From Saccoglossus kowalevskii (taxonomy: Eukaryota > Hemichordata > Enteropneusta > Harrimaniidae): 40,951 nt of DNA. The first letter of the stretch is position 1. Each line of letters starts with the position of its first letter. A program made the translations under genes and the position numbers. The notes beneath the pieces are model-generated. The model worked only from the letters and a program-made list of their open reading frames with translations, was not told where the DNA came from and made no database searches. This document shows, in pieces, positions 24,885 to 35,793 of the stretch. The DNA lies in NCBI RefSeq assembly GCF_000003605.2, contig NW_003158724.1:574094-615044 (forward strand), in the 5' to 3' direction.

Positions 24885-26774
24885 GGAAAACAAACATTAT
24901 GTTCAGTTACTCAGTATAGAGTATAGGTATTGTTGAAAGAGGAAAAAAAGGAAAGGAGTATATAACAACTTTTTTTTTGCAATACAACATGTAGGAGGTT
25001 AAGTGATCCATAAATTAAACCACCAATGAAAGAAGGTGTGTGTGTTTTATTTCGCTAGTGAACAATTTATTGATCTAACACACATCAGAGATTCTTTTCC
25101 TGACAATATATAAAACACTTGAGGTTGTTTTTGAGTGCCGTAAAATTTTCAATAAACAACGTTCATCAATATTGCGGTTTAATATGAGGTTGATTATGGC
25201 TGTGGCAGAATGATGTGGTATTTAAATAGCTATCAATGTGTGATTCCTTCCAGAGTGAACACATTGATTTGTTTTACTCTTACAATGTATGTGTCTGGAA
25301 GTAAAGACAATATTGACGCCTTGCTCCCTAAGCAGCTGTCATGGATGACATGGACTGTATTGATAGATCCAATCTCATAACTGATGGCAGAATGATGACA
25401 TTCAAATATCATCATTACTATGTCTTCTTTGTCTGTATTCTCTCCTGTCATCATCATCAAAGTAGCTCTGTTTGAATCAGTTCATTTTGGCTATACCCAT
25501 AATATCAACAATTTTCAGGATTCTACTTTAAGAAAATATATTTTTCCCACAGTTGAAGTCAGTCACCATGATAAATTATCACTATTACTAAGTGCATAAT
25601 AATATAACTATTGTAATTATTAATATCATGTTTTAGACCAAGTTGTTTGGTTTCCATGGCAGCCATCTTGAATTTTAAGAAATAAATATTAAAACTGAAA
25701 TACCCAAGTAGTTTGTCTGTATTCTCATATTTGTTAGGCTTCATTATTTGCATTTTGCAATCTCAATAATATATACTGTATCTGGTGATCATAATACTTT
25801 GGTGTTAATGAATAAGTAGATGTGAAGTACATAATGAGCCGATCTCTGCTTAGCTTATTGTCATGGTTACTCTTGCTGTTCTGAACCCTATACAACAATG
25901 AGCTAGCTAGTGTATCCACACATGTATTACGAGAAAAAGGGGGTGGGGGCTTCAACAAGGAATTTTGAGGGCTGTAATATAATGCTATACATGCGCTAGC
26001 ACTGGAGCATTTTGGGTAATTTATCGTGTGATGCATGATGGGTAATGATTACATCATTCCATTATGACTCAATATATATATACATCAATTTTTCTTCCAA
26101 ACAATTATTATAAAAAAAAAAATTCTTAATTTAGATTTTGTGCGCAAACAGATTTGTTTGCTCTCAGCTTTCAAAATTTTTTAAACTGAATTTTTATTCT
26201 TTTATTAAAATTTGATGATGCATTGGTAACTTGATATATGCATGTATATTACATGTATATGTTCTAGGAAAACTGACCCTATGATGGTGATGGGTTACCT
26301 TGCCACTGCTTAAAAAGTAAAATAATGTGCATTATATTCCCACATGTGTGTCATAGGATATGATTGCACTCCCAGCAGATCTCACAATGTTTTATCCTTC
26401 GCTAAATTGCATACACAGTTACACTTTTCTTAAAATGTAAATGATTTATATTGAATTTATTTGTTAATTTCACTTATTTTTATTATTCTTTCACATATTT
26501 TTTCTGTAAATTCTGATATGATCTGAAATATCCCTAAAAATGAAAATAATAAAACATTAATGTCAAAAAAAAAACAATATTTAGGGGATAAACATGCTAG
26601 CTCTGTTTGATCATCAGTATATCAATGTCTCATTACGACTATACAAGTGTATCCCGAAGACTTCAATGAATCATTCTCATGCGTCATGCATAATTCTCCC
26701 GTCTTCAGGTGCTTGAATCGTAATACTAGAAGACGATGACTAACAAACGACTATCTCTTCTTTTGTGTTTTCAG
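24885..26774. other. Non-coding block before the first visible exon
   Basis: No exon supported. Minus-strand open frames at 25233-25460 and 25734-26036 have no recognised domain. The last 250 bp end in a pyrimidine-rich tract (CTTCTTTTGTGTTTTCAG), the acceptor of the LRR exon at 26775. Confidence 0.55.
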
Positions 26775-26846
26775 AGACTTGTCTTATAACCGTATCAGCA
26801 TTATACAGCCTGGTGCATTTGAAGGACTCAATTCACTCAAGAAATT
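26775..26846 (+). CDS. ADGRA3: ADGRA exon: leucine-rich repeat (LRR2 equivalent)
   Basis: A 72-nt exon between TTTTCAG and GTGAGT. One base completes the previous codon, then 23 codons, then TT carried to the next exon (phase 2 to phase 2). The peptide reads DLSYNRISIIQPGAF, then EGLNSLKKL, a textbook 24-residue LRR (LxxNxIxxIxxGAFxGLxxLxxL). It corresponds to the second LRR of human ADGRA3 by position and by the PGAF motif. The preceding LRR exon must end in two bases that with A give the codon before Asp, probably Leu TTA. LRRs of this ectodomain form the N-terminal ligand/partner-binding solenoid. Confidence 0.93.
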
Positions 26847-27184
26847 GTGAGTCATTATTTTTGTATTTTATGCTGTCAACTTTTGAACACCATGATGTTT
26901 GACCTACCAATGTTTTGCAGCAATATTTTTACATGTAATATGTATTTTTTGATAATTTCTTTGTTACGTTTCATGTTTGAACTCACTTTGATCAACATTT
27001 AAAAAAACAAAATTAAAAAAATATATTTTGTGTGGTTTAATGCACAACAATATCATTCAGACTGTTTACATAATGATTGTTTTCATTTTCCTATTTCAAC
27101 ATAAATCATTTCAACCACTAGAGGGCACTGTTCACACGACTCATCCTTAATCCTGTGTGGTGTGTCTGTCTGTGTGTATCTGTC

Positions 27185-27188
<4 letters not shown>

Positions 27189-27217
<29 letters not shown>
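27189..27217. repeat. (TG)n microsatellite
   Basis: A pure TG run of about 14 units, preceded by interrupted TCTG/TGTG units from about 27163. Confidence 0.95.
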
Positions 27218-27219
<2 letters not shown>

Positions 27220-27220
27220 A

Positions 27221-27470
27221 AAATCTCAAAAACTTCTGAGCAGATTTTGATTAAATTTGGAACATAGGTGCCTTCGGATAAAGCATAGCACAGACATGAT
27301 TAGTTTTGGAGCCTTGACATCTAGTGCATATTATTTACATATTGTTTATTTCAACCTACATGTATATAAACAAAATCTCAAAAACAACTTCAGAATAGAT
27401 TTTGATCAAATTTGCAAAATATTGGTGCTGAACATTTGCTGACTGAGAATCCTAACCTCTAATGCCATTT
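27221..27470. repeat. Imperfect ~148-bp dimer
   Basis: AAATCTCAAAAAC and GATTTTGATTAAATTTGG near 27222-27260 recur as AAATCTCAAAAAC and GATTTTGATCAAATTTGC near 27369-27415, and both halves end in TCTA(A/G)TGC. The CTCAAAAAC/CAAATTTGG wording resembles the internal units of the AGTCCC elements (27696 and 39854), so this may be a distant relative. Confidence 0.6.
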
Positions 27471-27695
27471 CTACTTTACTGACCGTTGGGAATTTTCATT
27501 TCCTTGATATGTTTTTATAAAACAACAATGCTTGCATATATTCTGTATTCACACTAGAGCTTTGTAGAGTTTGATTTGAAAATGCTGCTTATACTATCTA
27601 GAAGAGGCATCAAAACTAATGTAAAATACTTTATTTTCATTTGGAATTATTTTTGTGGAAGGAATGTTTCAGAGAAAATAAAACCCAACCTTTTT

Positions 27696-29650
27696 AGTAC
27701 CCGTCCGAAAACTGGGTTTTACAAGTATGGATTGACATCTGTGTGTGCATCTGTATGTGCATCCGGACCTATATCTTAGACATGCCTGGACCGATTACAT
27801 TCAAACTTCACACATACAGGGATCTCGCCAGCCCAACGTGAGTGCCGGTCGGTCATGAATATTAATGAGCTATATGAATATTAATTAGCAATGAATATTA
27901 ATGAGTTCGGTCGCAGTCGCAAATATTTTTGGAATTAAGACATTATGTTTCACAATTTAGAAGAGTTTGAATTTAAAAATTAAATATATTCGAAATGCGA
28001 ATGCTGCAGACTAAAAAACAGAAACAAATAAATTATTGTTGCAATATCAATGTCTATTGTAAAAAGTTAAATAAAACGCATTTGAAACGTTTCAGCCAGG
28101 AATATTTTCACGATCTTATTTACCCCAAATACATTCTCTTTCAAAAAATCGACCACGTAATTATTTGGAGTATTGTTGTAATTTATTATTCGTACAATCA
28201 ATTTCTAAAACGTATATATTCACAGTAATGAACGAACAAATAAAACTTCCGAACTTTCAAAGTTACGACGTGACATAACTTACTTCGTGATGTTATACAC
28301 CGATTATACCAATAATTCCTCTTACTCAGTCATGATGCCAAGCAAAATTTGTTTTTTTTTGATAAGAAATAAAAGTGAAATTTGACTTAGTTTTATCAAG
28401 AGTGGATATTTTTGATCACTTGATCGCTTCGGTAAAAAACACAGCCCGCCATGATGTTTGTGACGTATTAGTTGATCGGCATGTGTCCTTTGACCCGATG
28501 GGTCAATAATTCCATTAACCAATCAGAATGCCGCATGGTAATGCCGATAGAATCCGAAGTTTTCCGAATGGTAGCGATCAGAAAAATTACATTGCAGAAG
28601 TAAAGCAATGTCGTAGCACGATGTGTTGACATCGATTTCAGTTGAAAACTGCACGATGGTTATCGAAAGAGGTGATTAGCAATTTTTAAAAGGTAAAATA
28701 GGTCTTGAAAGAAGAGTATTTACATGAATCGCGATGATACCAGTTCAAATGTATTTTACCAAATCACGCAATAAACACGTTGATTTTTTTCTTGAGTAGC
28801 GTAAACTGTCAGATCGTGAACTCCGCTTTGACCCACACGCGCTTTGACCATGTTATATCGGGGTGAAATTGATTTTGAAAGAATTTTAGCTTTCAATCTA
28901 AAGAATGTGTTTATCACAGAAAGTATTTACTTACAAACAAAGAGGTGCTAATTTCACAAAATTGACTAGCCGCTACGTATCATGCGACTAGGTTTATTGT
29001 TTACAAATTATAATCCATGACTGACAGGATGCGTGTCAGTCAGTACATAATTATAATAACAATCGAACAATAGTCCTGGTCGGAAGCATTTCCGTGGTGG
29101 TCGCTAATTTTGAGTGCCGGTCGGGGCCGACCACCGCCATGGCGAGATCCCTGCCCATACATAATATTATACATATGCACATAAATATGTTTCACGATTT
29201 GATTCAAGATGGCAGAATGACGGCCATTTTTGTGCTGAAAAATCATCAAAATCAAGCATTTCTGGCATCCCCCAATCGAATCTTGGCTGTTTACAGATGG
29301 ATTTTGTTCAAACTTGGTACATACACAGGACATTACTGCATGTCATTTTGTTTTTCAGATAAGATTCAAAATGATTGACTGGCGGCCATTTTGCTTTAAT
29401 AAATGCAGTTCTAGAGCCATACATGACTGATTATGTTCAAATTTTATATATTCATTATACATCATGTCATAGATACACAGATGTATTGGTTTGATGATCC
29501 GATTCAAAATCATTTTGTTATAATTAATGCTGTTCCAGAGCAGCTTCTGGATCCATATCTGACACAGTTTATGTTCAAACTATATTACTCTAAACAAAAC
29601 TATATATCTTAAATTTGATAACTAACAGGGACTATGCCATGCATGGCTTG
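27696..29650. mobile_element. AGTCCC-type element, copy 1, itself interrupted
   Basis: 27696-27816 and 29154-29650 together match the element at 39854-40659. Shared parts include AGTNCC at the start, GTCCGAAAAC, a CATCTGT(A/G)TGTGCATCC-like tract, GGACCGATTACATTCA, repeated units with GATTTGATTCAAGATGGC and GGCCATTTT, and a terminal AACAGGGACT followed by GCCATGCATGGC and TTG. It is inserted in the MITE copy, with TTTT on both sides as a possible target duplication. The 5' hairpin is shortened. No coding capacity or known class is recognised. Confidence 0.78.
27817..29153. mobile_element. 1.34-kb element with 14-bp perfect inverted ends
   Basis: CAGGGATCTCGCCA at 27817-27830 is exactly complemented by TGGCGAGATCCCTG at 29140-29153. 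GAGTGCCGGTCGG occurs just inside both ends in the same orientation (27840 and 29112). Near the left end ATGAATATTAAT occurs three times (27855, 27874, 27891), and a GTCGGGGCCGAC palindrome lies near the right end. CAGGG termini suggest a hAT-type element (inference). The 8 bp expected as target duplication are CACATACA/CCCATACA only if a CA is taken to be lost at the left junction. No transposase frame is recognisable, so it is non-autonomous. Confidence 0.8.
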
Positions 29651-29753
29651 TTTTCTATAGTTTACATTCAGCTCGTTAAAAATCAGTGAATATAAATTCC
29701 GTACAAATACCCAAAAAGTCTTTTTAGCGAAAATGAATGTGATATGGTCAGTA

Positions 29754-32691
29754 TTTGTAAATTGACAATGAGTTCTTACATTTTATTATTACCAGTACTA
29801 TAAACTCAAGGTTTCCACGTTTCTGAATCAATAATTTCACAAGAAATACATCGGATTATTTTCACATTTGGCAACTCATACACATATGACTGTCATAGAA
29901 CTTGTTTATATTATTTGGTTGTTTTTGAGATTTCACTGTTTCTACCTTGGTATATTTTCGAGTGTATTTGTTCACATCGTGGTCAATTGATTACATTTTT
30001 GAAAAGCCCCTTGTTGCTACTTGAAATAGTCATCAAACAATCAATCACCTATTTATTTGATTGATAAGGATGTACCTCATTAATTATCATTTAACTGTTC
30101 ATATTAGTTTTATTTAATTGCTCTCCATAATTACTGAGGCGAACATCACTAAATGAAATACTATAGAAACCATAAACTAAAATTTATAGCCATTTTAATT
30201 TTCTTTAAAGACTTAAAACACAATGGAAACATAAAAACTATATTAAATCTATTTTTTAGGAACAAGGGCAGTAAGATTATTACTTGATAACTGTTTTTTT
30301 TTTAATGACAATACATCTATATAAAAGAATGAAGCTAAATGTTAAAAACAGATCTGTTCTCAGTGTTGATCTCTTTTATTGCCCTCAAGTGTTTTTTTGT
30401 ATTTGATTAAATATATGCTAATATATATCTATGCTAATTTATACAAATAGCATCAATTTATAAAGCAGAAGTCATCTTTTATTTGTACAGAAACTAATCT
30501 CACAGCTGGTCAATCTGGTTAAAATAAATATGTATTGTGCAAGCTAGACTGCGAGATTTATTGTAGATTTCACAATAAACAAAAACATAAGGCAAGAGAG
30601 AAAAAATGTCAAACAATAGATCTTATTTTAATCAGATTGTCATCTTTATGGACGTTGACATAGCAACAATAATGCCAGGTCCTGACATTAAAGGTAGTCT
30701 TTTAGCCCAGGATGAGAAGAAATTTGTACATAGTAACAACAGACTATAGTAAATATATAGGCAACATACAAGTCAGTTTAAAACTTTTAACATCAAGTCT
30801 AAATCCAATGCACTTGGCAATTTTCATTTGATCAACTGTTTTGATGCGAGTCTTCTACATGTATCTGTGATATTAATACGTTGTGTCAAATTCCTCATAT
30901 GCTGATTTCCCCTGGAAGTTGGATCCCAAAAAATAATAATATAGAAAGAAAGATACTACAAGTAGAAATACTTCTTGTCCTGTATTTTTGTCAAAATATA
31001 CCTATCAGTTTATGAAACATGTGCCAGTCAACTAGATCTACTCTGTATCTGTCACTAAGGATACTTAAATTGTATACAAAATATCACCAGTTCTGGCAAT
31101 TGATCCATTTGTTTGTTTGTATTCTATGGTATTCTGTCAAAGTACCATTATCATTTATTTCCCATGAGTGTATAAAAGTTCATAATTTATTTTGAAATTA
31201 CTCATGCTTCGTAATTATTTGATACCCATCCAAATCTGGGGCAGGTCATAAACTGGACCAGATGACAATGGCATTTGACATACCCGTAAACACTTTCTTC
31301 AATATTGTAAACCATTTAATTTTTGCTGCTAGTGATTTCCATGATTTGATTATTAAAGGCATTTGTGAAGACAAATTTTGGTAAATGTCAGTACTCAGTG
31401 AATGTAGGAAAAAAAGTCACAGAAAAAAAACAAACATATGTAACAAATGTTTTACATATCGATAGCAACCAGTTTTTAGAAAGGCAAGCTAGTAAATTCC
31501 AATTGATGTGTCATTATTGAGGAGCATTTTGCCATTCTTGATGAATCACTATTGCTTGTTATTAGAAAATATTGATGGCATTATTCTCAGTATATCCGAA
31601 CAAATGGCCAACAACATTGCCCTTAGTCTGTACTAACCACTGTTTTCTAACATGCGTGAATGCTATTGGGTCTAGCCGATATGCAAATATATGAGATTAG
31701 ATTTAATCTTATCCCGTACTTGGTGTAGCCTGAACATGACTATAGTCACACACGGGTTTGTCCCCCTTGTCCCCCTTGATGAAACTGTTAAGCTTCTTCA
31801 CTGCAAATTACTGGTGTGTCCTTTTATCCTGTGCACCATTGTACACTTCAGAGAAATTGTCACTGCTGCAAAATTTTGCAATATTCACTGACTCATGTAA
31901 ATTTGTCTCTTGCAAATCAGTTTACAGTAGCTTTACCATATTCTGTTAGAAACATATATGCTTAGGTTCAGTTTACATTTAGTGTGCTTAAAATTCCACT
32001 AACATTTCATGTGTCTCTACTGAAGATGCACTCTTTTAAATACAGCAAATATAGTATGTCAATTTAGTAAATTCGGCCTCAAAACTGATTTATTATCGTC
32101 TTGATTGGTGAAATACACATTTTGCCTGCATTTTATGCTTTACAGAAAGTATTATACTGTATTTGTCAAAATAAGTAACATTTTAATGATTCAATATACA
32201 ACAAATGTAATTTACAGTTTATATGTGCTTCTGTTGGAGCAAATATGGCATATGTACTTAGAGAGGAAACAATGTCGCCGTATCCGTTTGCTATTACAAT
32301 CTGTTTTTTGAAATTCAAGATGACACATCTTATAAATATATAAATTTGTATTCATTCAAAAAATACACACAGTACAGTACAGACATGTATTTTCAAATTC
32401 ACCATGGCAACTGTTGCTAAGGTCAGTAATAATAGAGAGATATAAAGATGATACATAAAGCGAAAGTTGATACATGTGTGAAATGAGCGTGTATGTTGTC
32501 ATCCGTAATATCCAGCTTATTATGTTTTGATGCGCTGTACGTGATTCTCTGCACATATATGTCAAGTACCCTGCGATAGAAATAATGTACCAGATGGTCA
32601 GTACTAATAAATTTGTTTCAAAATGCCACATTATATATATTTACTACATTGTTTTGGATAATAACCACATTTTATGTGCTTTCACCTGTAG
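29754..32691 (+). other. Intron, distal part
   Basis: About 2.9 kb AT-rich intron sequence ending in a pyrimidine/ACCTGTAG acceptor. It has a TACATGTA at 30856 and a diverged copy of a local dispersed repeat at 32200-32265. No exon is supported; open frames around 31691-31949 and 32105-32311 overlap each other in different frames and look random. Confidence 0.75.
32200..32265. repeat. Dispersed repeat R2, copy 1 (diverged)
   Basis: ATATACAACAAATGTAATTT and GGAGCAAATATGGCATATG correspond to GTATACAACACATGCAATTT and AGAGCAAATACGGTATATG in the copy near 35650. The similarity is partial. Confidence 0.5.
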
Positions 32692-32763
32692 GGATTTATC
32701 TGGTAATAGACTTGGTAGTATCAACAGTAGCATGTTTTCTGGACTTGATCGCCTTGAAAGATT
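32692..32763 (+). CDS. ADGRA3: ADGRA exon: leucine-rich repeat (LRR3 equivalent)
   Basis: A 72-nt exon between ACCTGTAG and GTAAGT, phase 2 to phase 2. The first base G with TT of the previous exon gives Leu (TTG). The peptide reads DLSGNRLGSINSSMF, then SGLDRLERL. Hydrophobic positions and the Asn of the LRR ladder are in place; Met replaces the common Ala/Thr before the Phe. It corresponds to the third LRR of human ADGRA3 (NNRIG..N...F.GL). It is separated from the previous LRR exon by a 5.8-kb intron that carries the nested mobile elements. The reading frame is intact despite the shortness of the exon. Confidence 0.93.
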
Positions 32764-33220
32764 GTAAGTAGTGATAATCCTTTTATGGGGCCTATGCTGA
32801 CCTGTTGATAGAGTAATCAGTTATTAAACCTTATAACCTAGATATTTTGAAAAATGTTAGGAATTTATTCTCGGTATAAATAGCAACTCACTGGTTGCAG
32901 CAAAGGTGTTTCATGTTATATATTGAGAATGGAAATAAATATCTAGTTAAACTGATTCACCAGAAATTTCAGTTCATTTAGATTTTTTAACACAAGATTC
33001 AGATCCTCTTTTTGAAATGCAACACAATGTGAAAAGCATATGATAGTTGGATCACCTGTATGACTCTATTGGAATGTACCATTTTATTTGGGAGGGGGAC
33101 AGTTGGAATGTATTGTGGTGACAAATTGTTGTAGGACTGCTGTAATGCTAGTCTTATACTTTTGACCCAGTATGACCATTGAAAGGCCAAATGTACAGGT
33201 AAATAAACCATATTGTTTCT

Positions 33221-33416
33221 CTGTTGCTGAATGAGCTGTTCCAAAGGCACCCAACTCTGCTATGTTGTCACCCCTGTTACTGAATGGGTTATGCCAATGG
33301 CACCCAACTCTGCTATGTTGTCACCCCTGTTATTGAATGGGTTGTGCCAATGGCATCCAACTTCACCATGTTTTCACCCCTATTACTTAATGGATTGTGC
33401 CAATGGCATCTAACTG
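33221..33416. repeat. 53-bp tandem repeat, ~3.7 copies
   Basis: Units start at 33221, 33274, 33327 and 33380, exactly 53 bp apart. Each contains CTGTTACTGAATGGGTT, then TGCCAATGGCA(C/T)CCAACT and TATGTTGTCACCC with small changes. Because 53 is not a multiple of three, the open frames over it shift from unit to unit and are not genes. Confidence 0.95.
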
Positions 33417-33956
33417 GTGTGTTGCTATTAGAGTGTAAATTGACAGGAAATCACTTCACAGGTCATTCCAGTCTCTAATGTTTCCAAATTTGATGCATTA
33501 CATGCTCACCTATTTGCTCATCTTTTGACTTCTCTCTCATCTTTCCTTTTGGAGTCATTGTCATTAAGAAATAGTTGAGTGGTCCACTGTGGAGGTGTAG
33601 GTAGAAGTATGATTTATGTTTCTAATCAGCTGTTTTACATGGCTATAGGCTGTTTTCCGAACTGTAGATATAGGAGCATGCATACAATGTATGTGTGCAG
33701 TTACTTCTCTATGTGAAAAGTCCGATTTTCACCTCAGCTGCTTGAAAGACTTGTTCTCAGAACTGTCAACTAAAGCACCACACTGTGTCTGTTTTACATA
33801 TTATTTGATTTTCCTTTGCTAGTTTGCATATTTGGAGTAGTGGGAAAAAGTTTTTAAAAAAATTCCTTTTGTAGTGAATAATACTTGACAATTCCACAAA
33901 ACTGTTTAAAAATTATATTTGCCCAGAATAGGTTGATTGTATCCAGGGAGCTGGAA

Positions 33957-33971
33957 GGGGGGGGGGGGGGG
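33957..33971. repeat. G15 homopolymer
   Basis: Fifteen consecutive G on the + strand in an otherwise AT-rich intron. It could form a G-quadruplex in the transcript, and its length is prone to sequencing error. Confidence 0.9.
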
Positions 33972-34173
33972 TCATCTTCCATCTATTTATTTGTACTTGA
34001 ACCATTGACATTTGCCAATCACTTTACAATAGAGATCAGCTATATTTATTAATTCTGAATGTGACAAATATAAAGTGATGCTTAATTTATTATCTGACAC
34101 ATTGAGGCAACTTTCTCTATATATCGTATACGTCACCAATGCAAAGCACTAGGTGAATTTTCAAAATAGAAAT

Positions 34174-34530
34174 TACTGTAAAATCTGTATTAGAAAATGC
34201 GACTTCTATTAAAATGGTACAATGCAATGGAGGGTATGTGGCTTCTATTAGAGCACCTACACATATGAGAAATGATGAATTTTTGGTTTTCAATTATTCA
34301 AAAAGAATCTGTGTGACTTCTATTAGGGATGTAGCTTCCAATAGTGATTAAACAAAATTATTTTCTATTTTAAAATTGTTTTTGCTCTATTAGTACTTGT
34401 TCTATTAGTAGTTTATGTAAATGACATGGTGTGAAACTATGGTCAAAGTAAGTGTCATTGTTATCAAGTATACAATCAGTGCATATTTTGGCTTGTGTGG
34501 AGATGCGCTTCCAATAGAACAAATACAGTA
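34174..34530. mobile_element. Probable 357-bp inverted-repeat element
   Basis: It begins TACTGTAAAATCTGTATTAG and, on the other strand, its far end begins TACTGTATTTGTTCTATTGG. Both ends carry TACTGTA and TATT(A/G)GAA followed by GCG. Inside, variants of GGCTTCTATTAGAG recur. The ends match imperfectly, so this is an old copy. It ends 254 bp before the next exon. Confidence 0.5.
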
Positions 34531-34784
34531 TTTAAATTGTGTGGGAATTGTATCTTGTGAATGACATACAAATTGTGGTGATCATCGTTCCAAGAAAGAT
34601 TGCACAACATGACGCGATAAAACAAGCTGTTTCATGTCAACCACAACTTCTTCAACATACTTCTACGTTACCATGTCTAGTGGTCTCTTCCTAAATGTGT
34701 CATTTGCATCCTACATTAATGTATCACGTGTGTAAGATTTCTTGTCAGAATAATAATAACTGTCATGTTTTTCCTTATTTTCAG

Positions 34785-34856
34785 AAATCTTTCCGACAAC
34801 CAGATAGCTACTATTCCTCAAGGCACGTTCAATTCCCTGAGGAACTTAGACATTGT
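34785..34856 (+). CDS. ADGRA3: ADGRA exon: leucine-rich repeat (LRR4 equivalent)
   Basis: A 72-nt exon between TTATTTTCAG and GTGAGT, phase 2 to phase 2. The first base A with TT of the previous exon gives Leu (TTA). The peptide reads NLSDNQIATIPQGTF, then NSLRNLDI, with a final split codon GT|T (Val) shared with the LRRCT exon. The QGTF motif matches the last LRR of human ADGRA3. An alternative donor two bases earlier would break the frame, so 34856 is the exon end. It is the last repeat of the solenoid and is directly capped by the LRRCT module of the next exon. Confidence 0.93.
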
Positions 34857-35109
34857 GTGAGTCATGTTACTTATTTGTTGATATGTAGCAGCAATTAGAT
34901 AATTGAGTTGTAGTGTGTAGATTGTTTTTTTTTTTCCTAATCCTTAAAACATCACTCTGCAAACAAACAGCCTTATGACATTTACAAGATGACAACAAAT
35001 GCATGTCTACAACTAATTGCAATTCGAGTGATAATTACTGTTACCATGACAACTGGGTGAACTTCAATACTGGTACTGGAACTATGTATAATATTGTTGT
35101 TTGTCTATC

Positions 35110-35400
35110 AACTAGTATGTTTGACTACAGGCCCAATTGTTTTGGATGACCTCTGGTTGTTCATTTCATGACATTATATTTCATTATTACTCTCTTTATT
35201 AACACCGGAGCTGTTCATATTACTGATTATCCCTCAGAGTTAACTTTTACATTTTCGACATCTTCTTGAAAATGGCACGATTTGTTCATTTGTTTAAGAT
35301 ATCTTCACATCTCCAATTTTGATGAATATTTTTGCCATTTTCGGTAAAAAAGGGTATTTTATACTTCTTTAAAATGGTTAGCCTGGTTACTATGATATTT
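35110..35400. repeat. Dispersed repeat R1, copy 1
   Basis: Shares with 36952-37275 the blocks GCCCAATTGTTTTG, CTCTCTTTATTA, GAGCTGTTCATATTACT, CATCTTCTT, GATTTGTTCATTT and GAATATTTTTG, then GGTAAAAAA. The two copies are in the same orientation in the same intron. Confidence 0.75.
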
Positions 35401-35639
35401 TATTTTTGGGTCAGACCGAGCATTTCATTTCTGAAGGTCAGATAGGTCAGTAAGAGCCTAAAGAACTTTAATGCTCTGAACTTGACCTCAAAGTGCTTTC
35501 TTGTATAAAAGTTTGAATTAGAATTGTATAGTAGATATTAGATTGTCAATTTCATCACGTCTGATATGAAAGAGGAAAAACATTTATCATATTTACTTTA
35601 TTAGTGTTGCTTGTATATTACAGGTGTGTTCCTATTGTT

Positions 35640-35785
35640 AAAATATTTAGTATACAACACATGCAATTTTTTATTTATATGCAATTCTACATGAAATAGA
35701 GCAAATACGGTATATGCACCATGCAAGATCATTTCAATAAAAGTTGGTCAATAAAATTTTACATTAAAGGTGACTTATACTTGAA
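35640..35785. repeat. Dispersed repeat R2, copy 2
   Basis: Contains AGCAAATACGGT, CAAGATCATTTCAATAAA and GGTCAATAAAATTTTA, shared with 37361-37430 and partly with 32200-32265. Confidence 0.65.
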
Positions 35786-35793
35786 CCTTTAAT
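35763..35793. repeat. Perfect 9-bp hairpin with TTAA in both arms
   Basis: ATTAAAGGT at 35763-35771 is complemented by ACCTTTAAT at 35785-35793 around a 13-nt loop. Both arms include TTAA. It may be a minimal foldback element or a folded end of repeat R2. Confidence 0.55.

Larger units (their letters stand above)
26847..27616 (+). other. Intron, proximal part
   Basis: Begins GTGAGT. It contains a TACATGTA at 26930, a (TG)n run at 27189-27217, an imperfect 148-bp dimer from 27221 and no coding signal. Confidence 0.8.
27617..29753. mobile_element. MITE copy split by nested insertions
   Basis: 27617-27690 matches the left half of the intact MITE at 19309 (TTTCATTTGGAATTATTTTT, GAAAATAAAACCCAACC). 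29651-29753 matches its right half (CGTTAAAAATCAGTGAATAT, CCCAAAAAGTC, TTAGCGAAAAT). The two halves resume at corresponding points of the intact copy, apart from about ten lost bases. The intervening 1960 bp is therefore inserted. The right terminal arm is partly deleted. Confidence 0.8.
32764..34784 (+). other. Intron between LRR exons
   Basis: Begins GTAAGT and ends TTCCTTATTTTCAG. It holds a 53-bp tandem repeat (33221-33416), a G15 run (33957-33971) and an inverted-repeat element (34174-34530). No coding signal was seen beyond frames created by the tandem repeat. Confidence 0.8.

Noticed and set aside
25233-25460. Minus-strand frame with a good donor at its end (GTAAGA)
   Set aside because: Its acceptor lacks a pyrimidine tract, the peptide is unrecognised and its phase is incompatible with the candidate exon at 24659-24882.
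27995-28228. 77-codon frame inside the CAGGG-ended element considered as a transposase remnant
   Set aside because: It is Lys/Tyr/Ile-rich as expected from AT-rich DNA, with no DDE, BED-finger or dimerisation motif visible.
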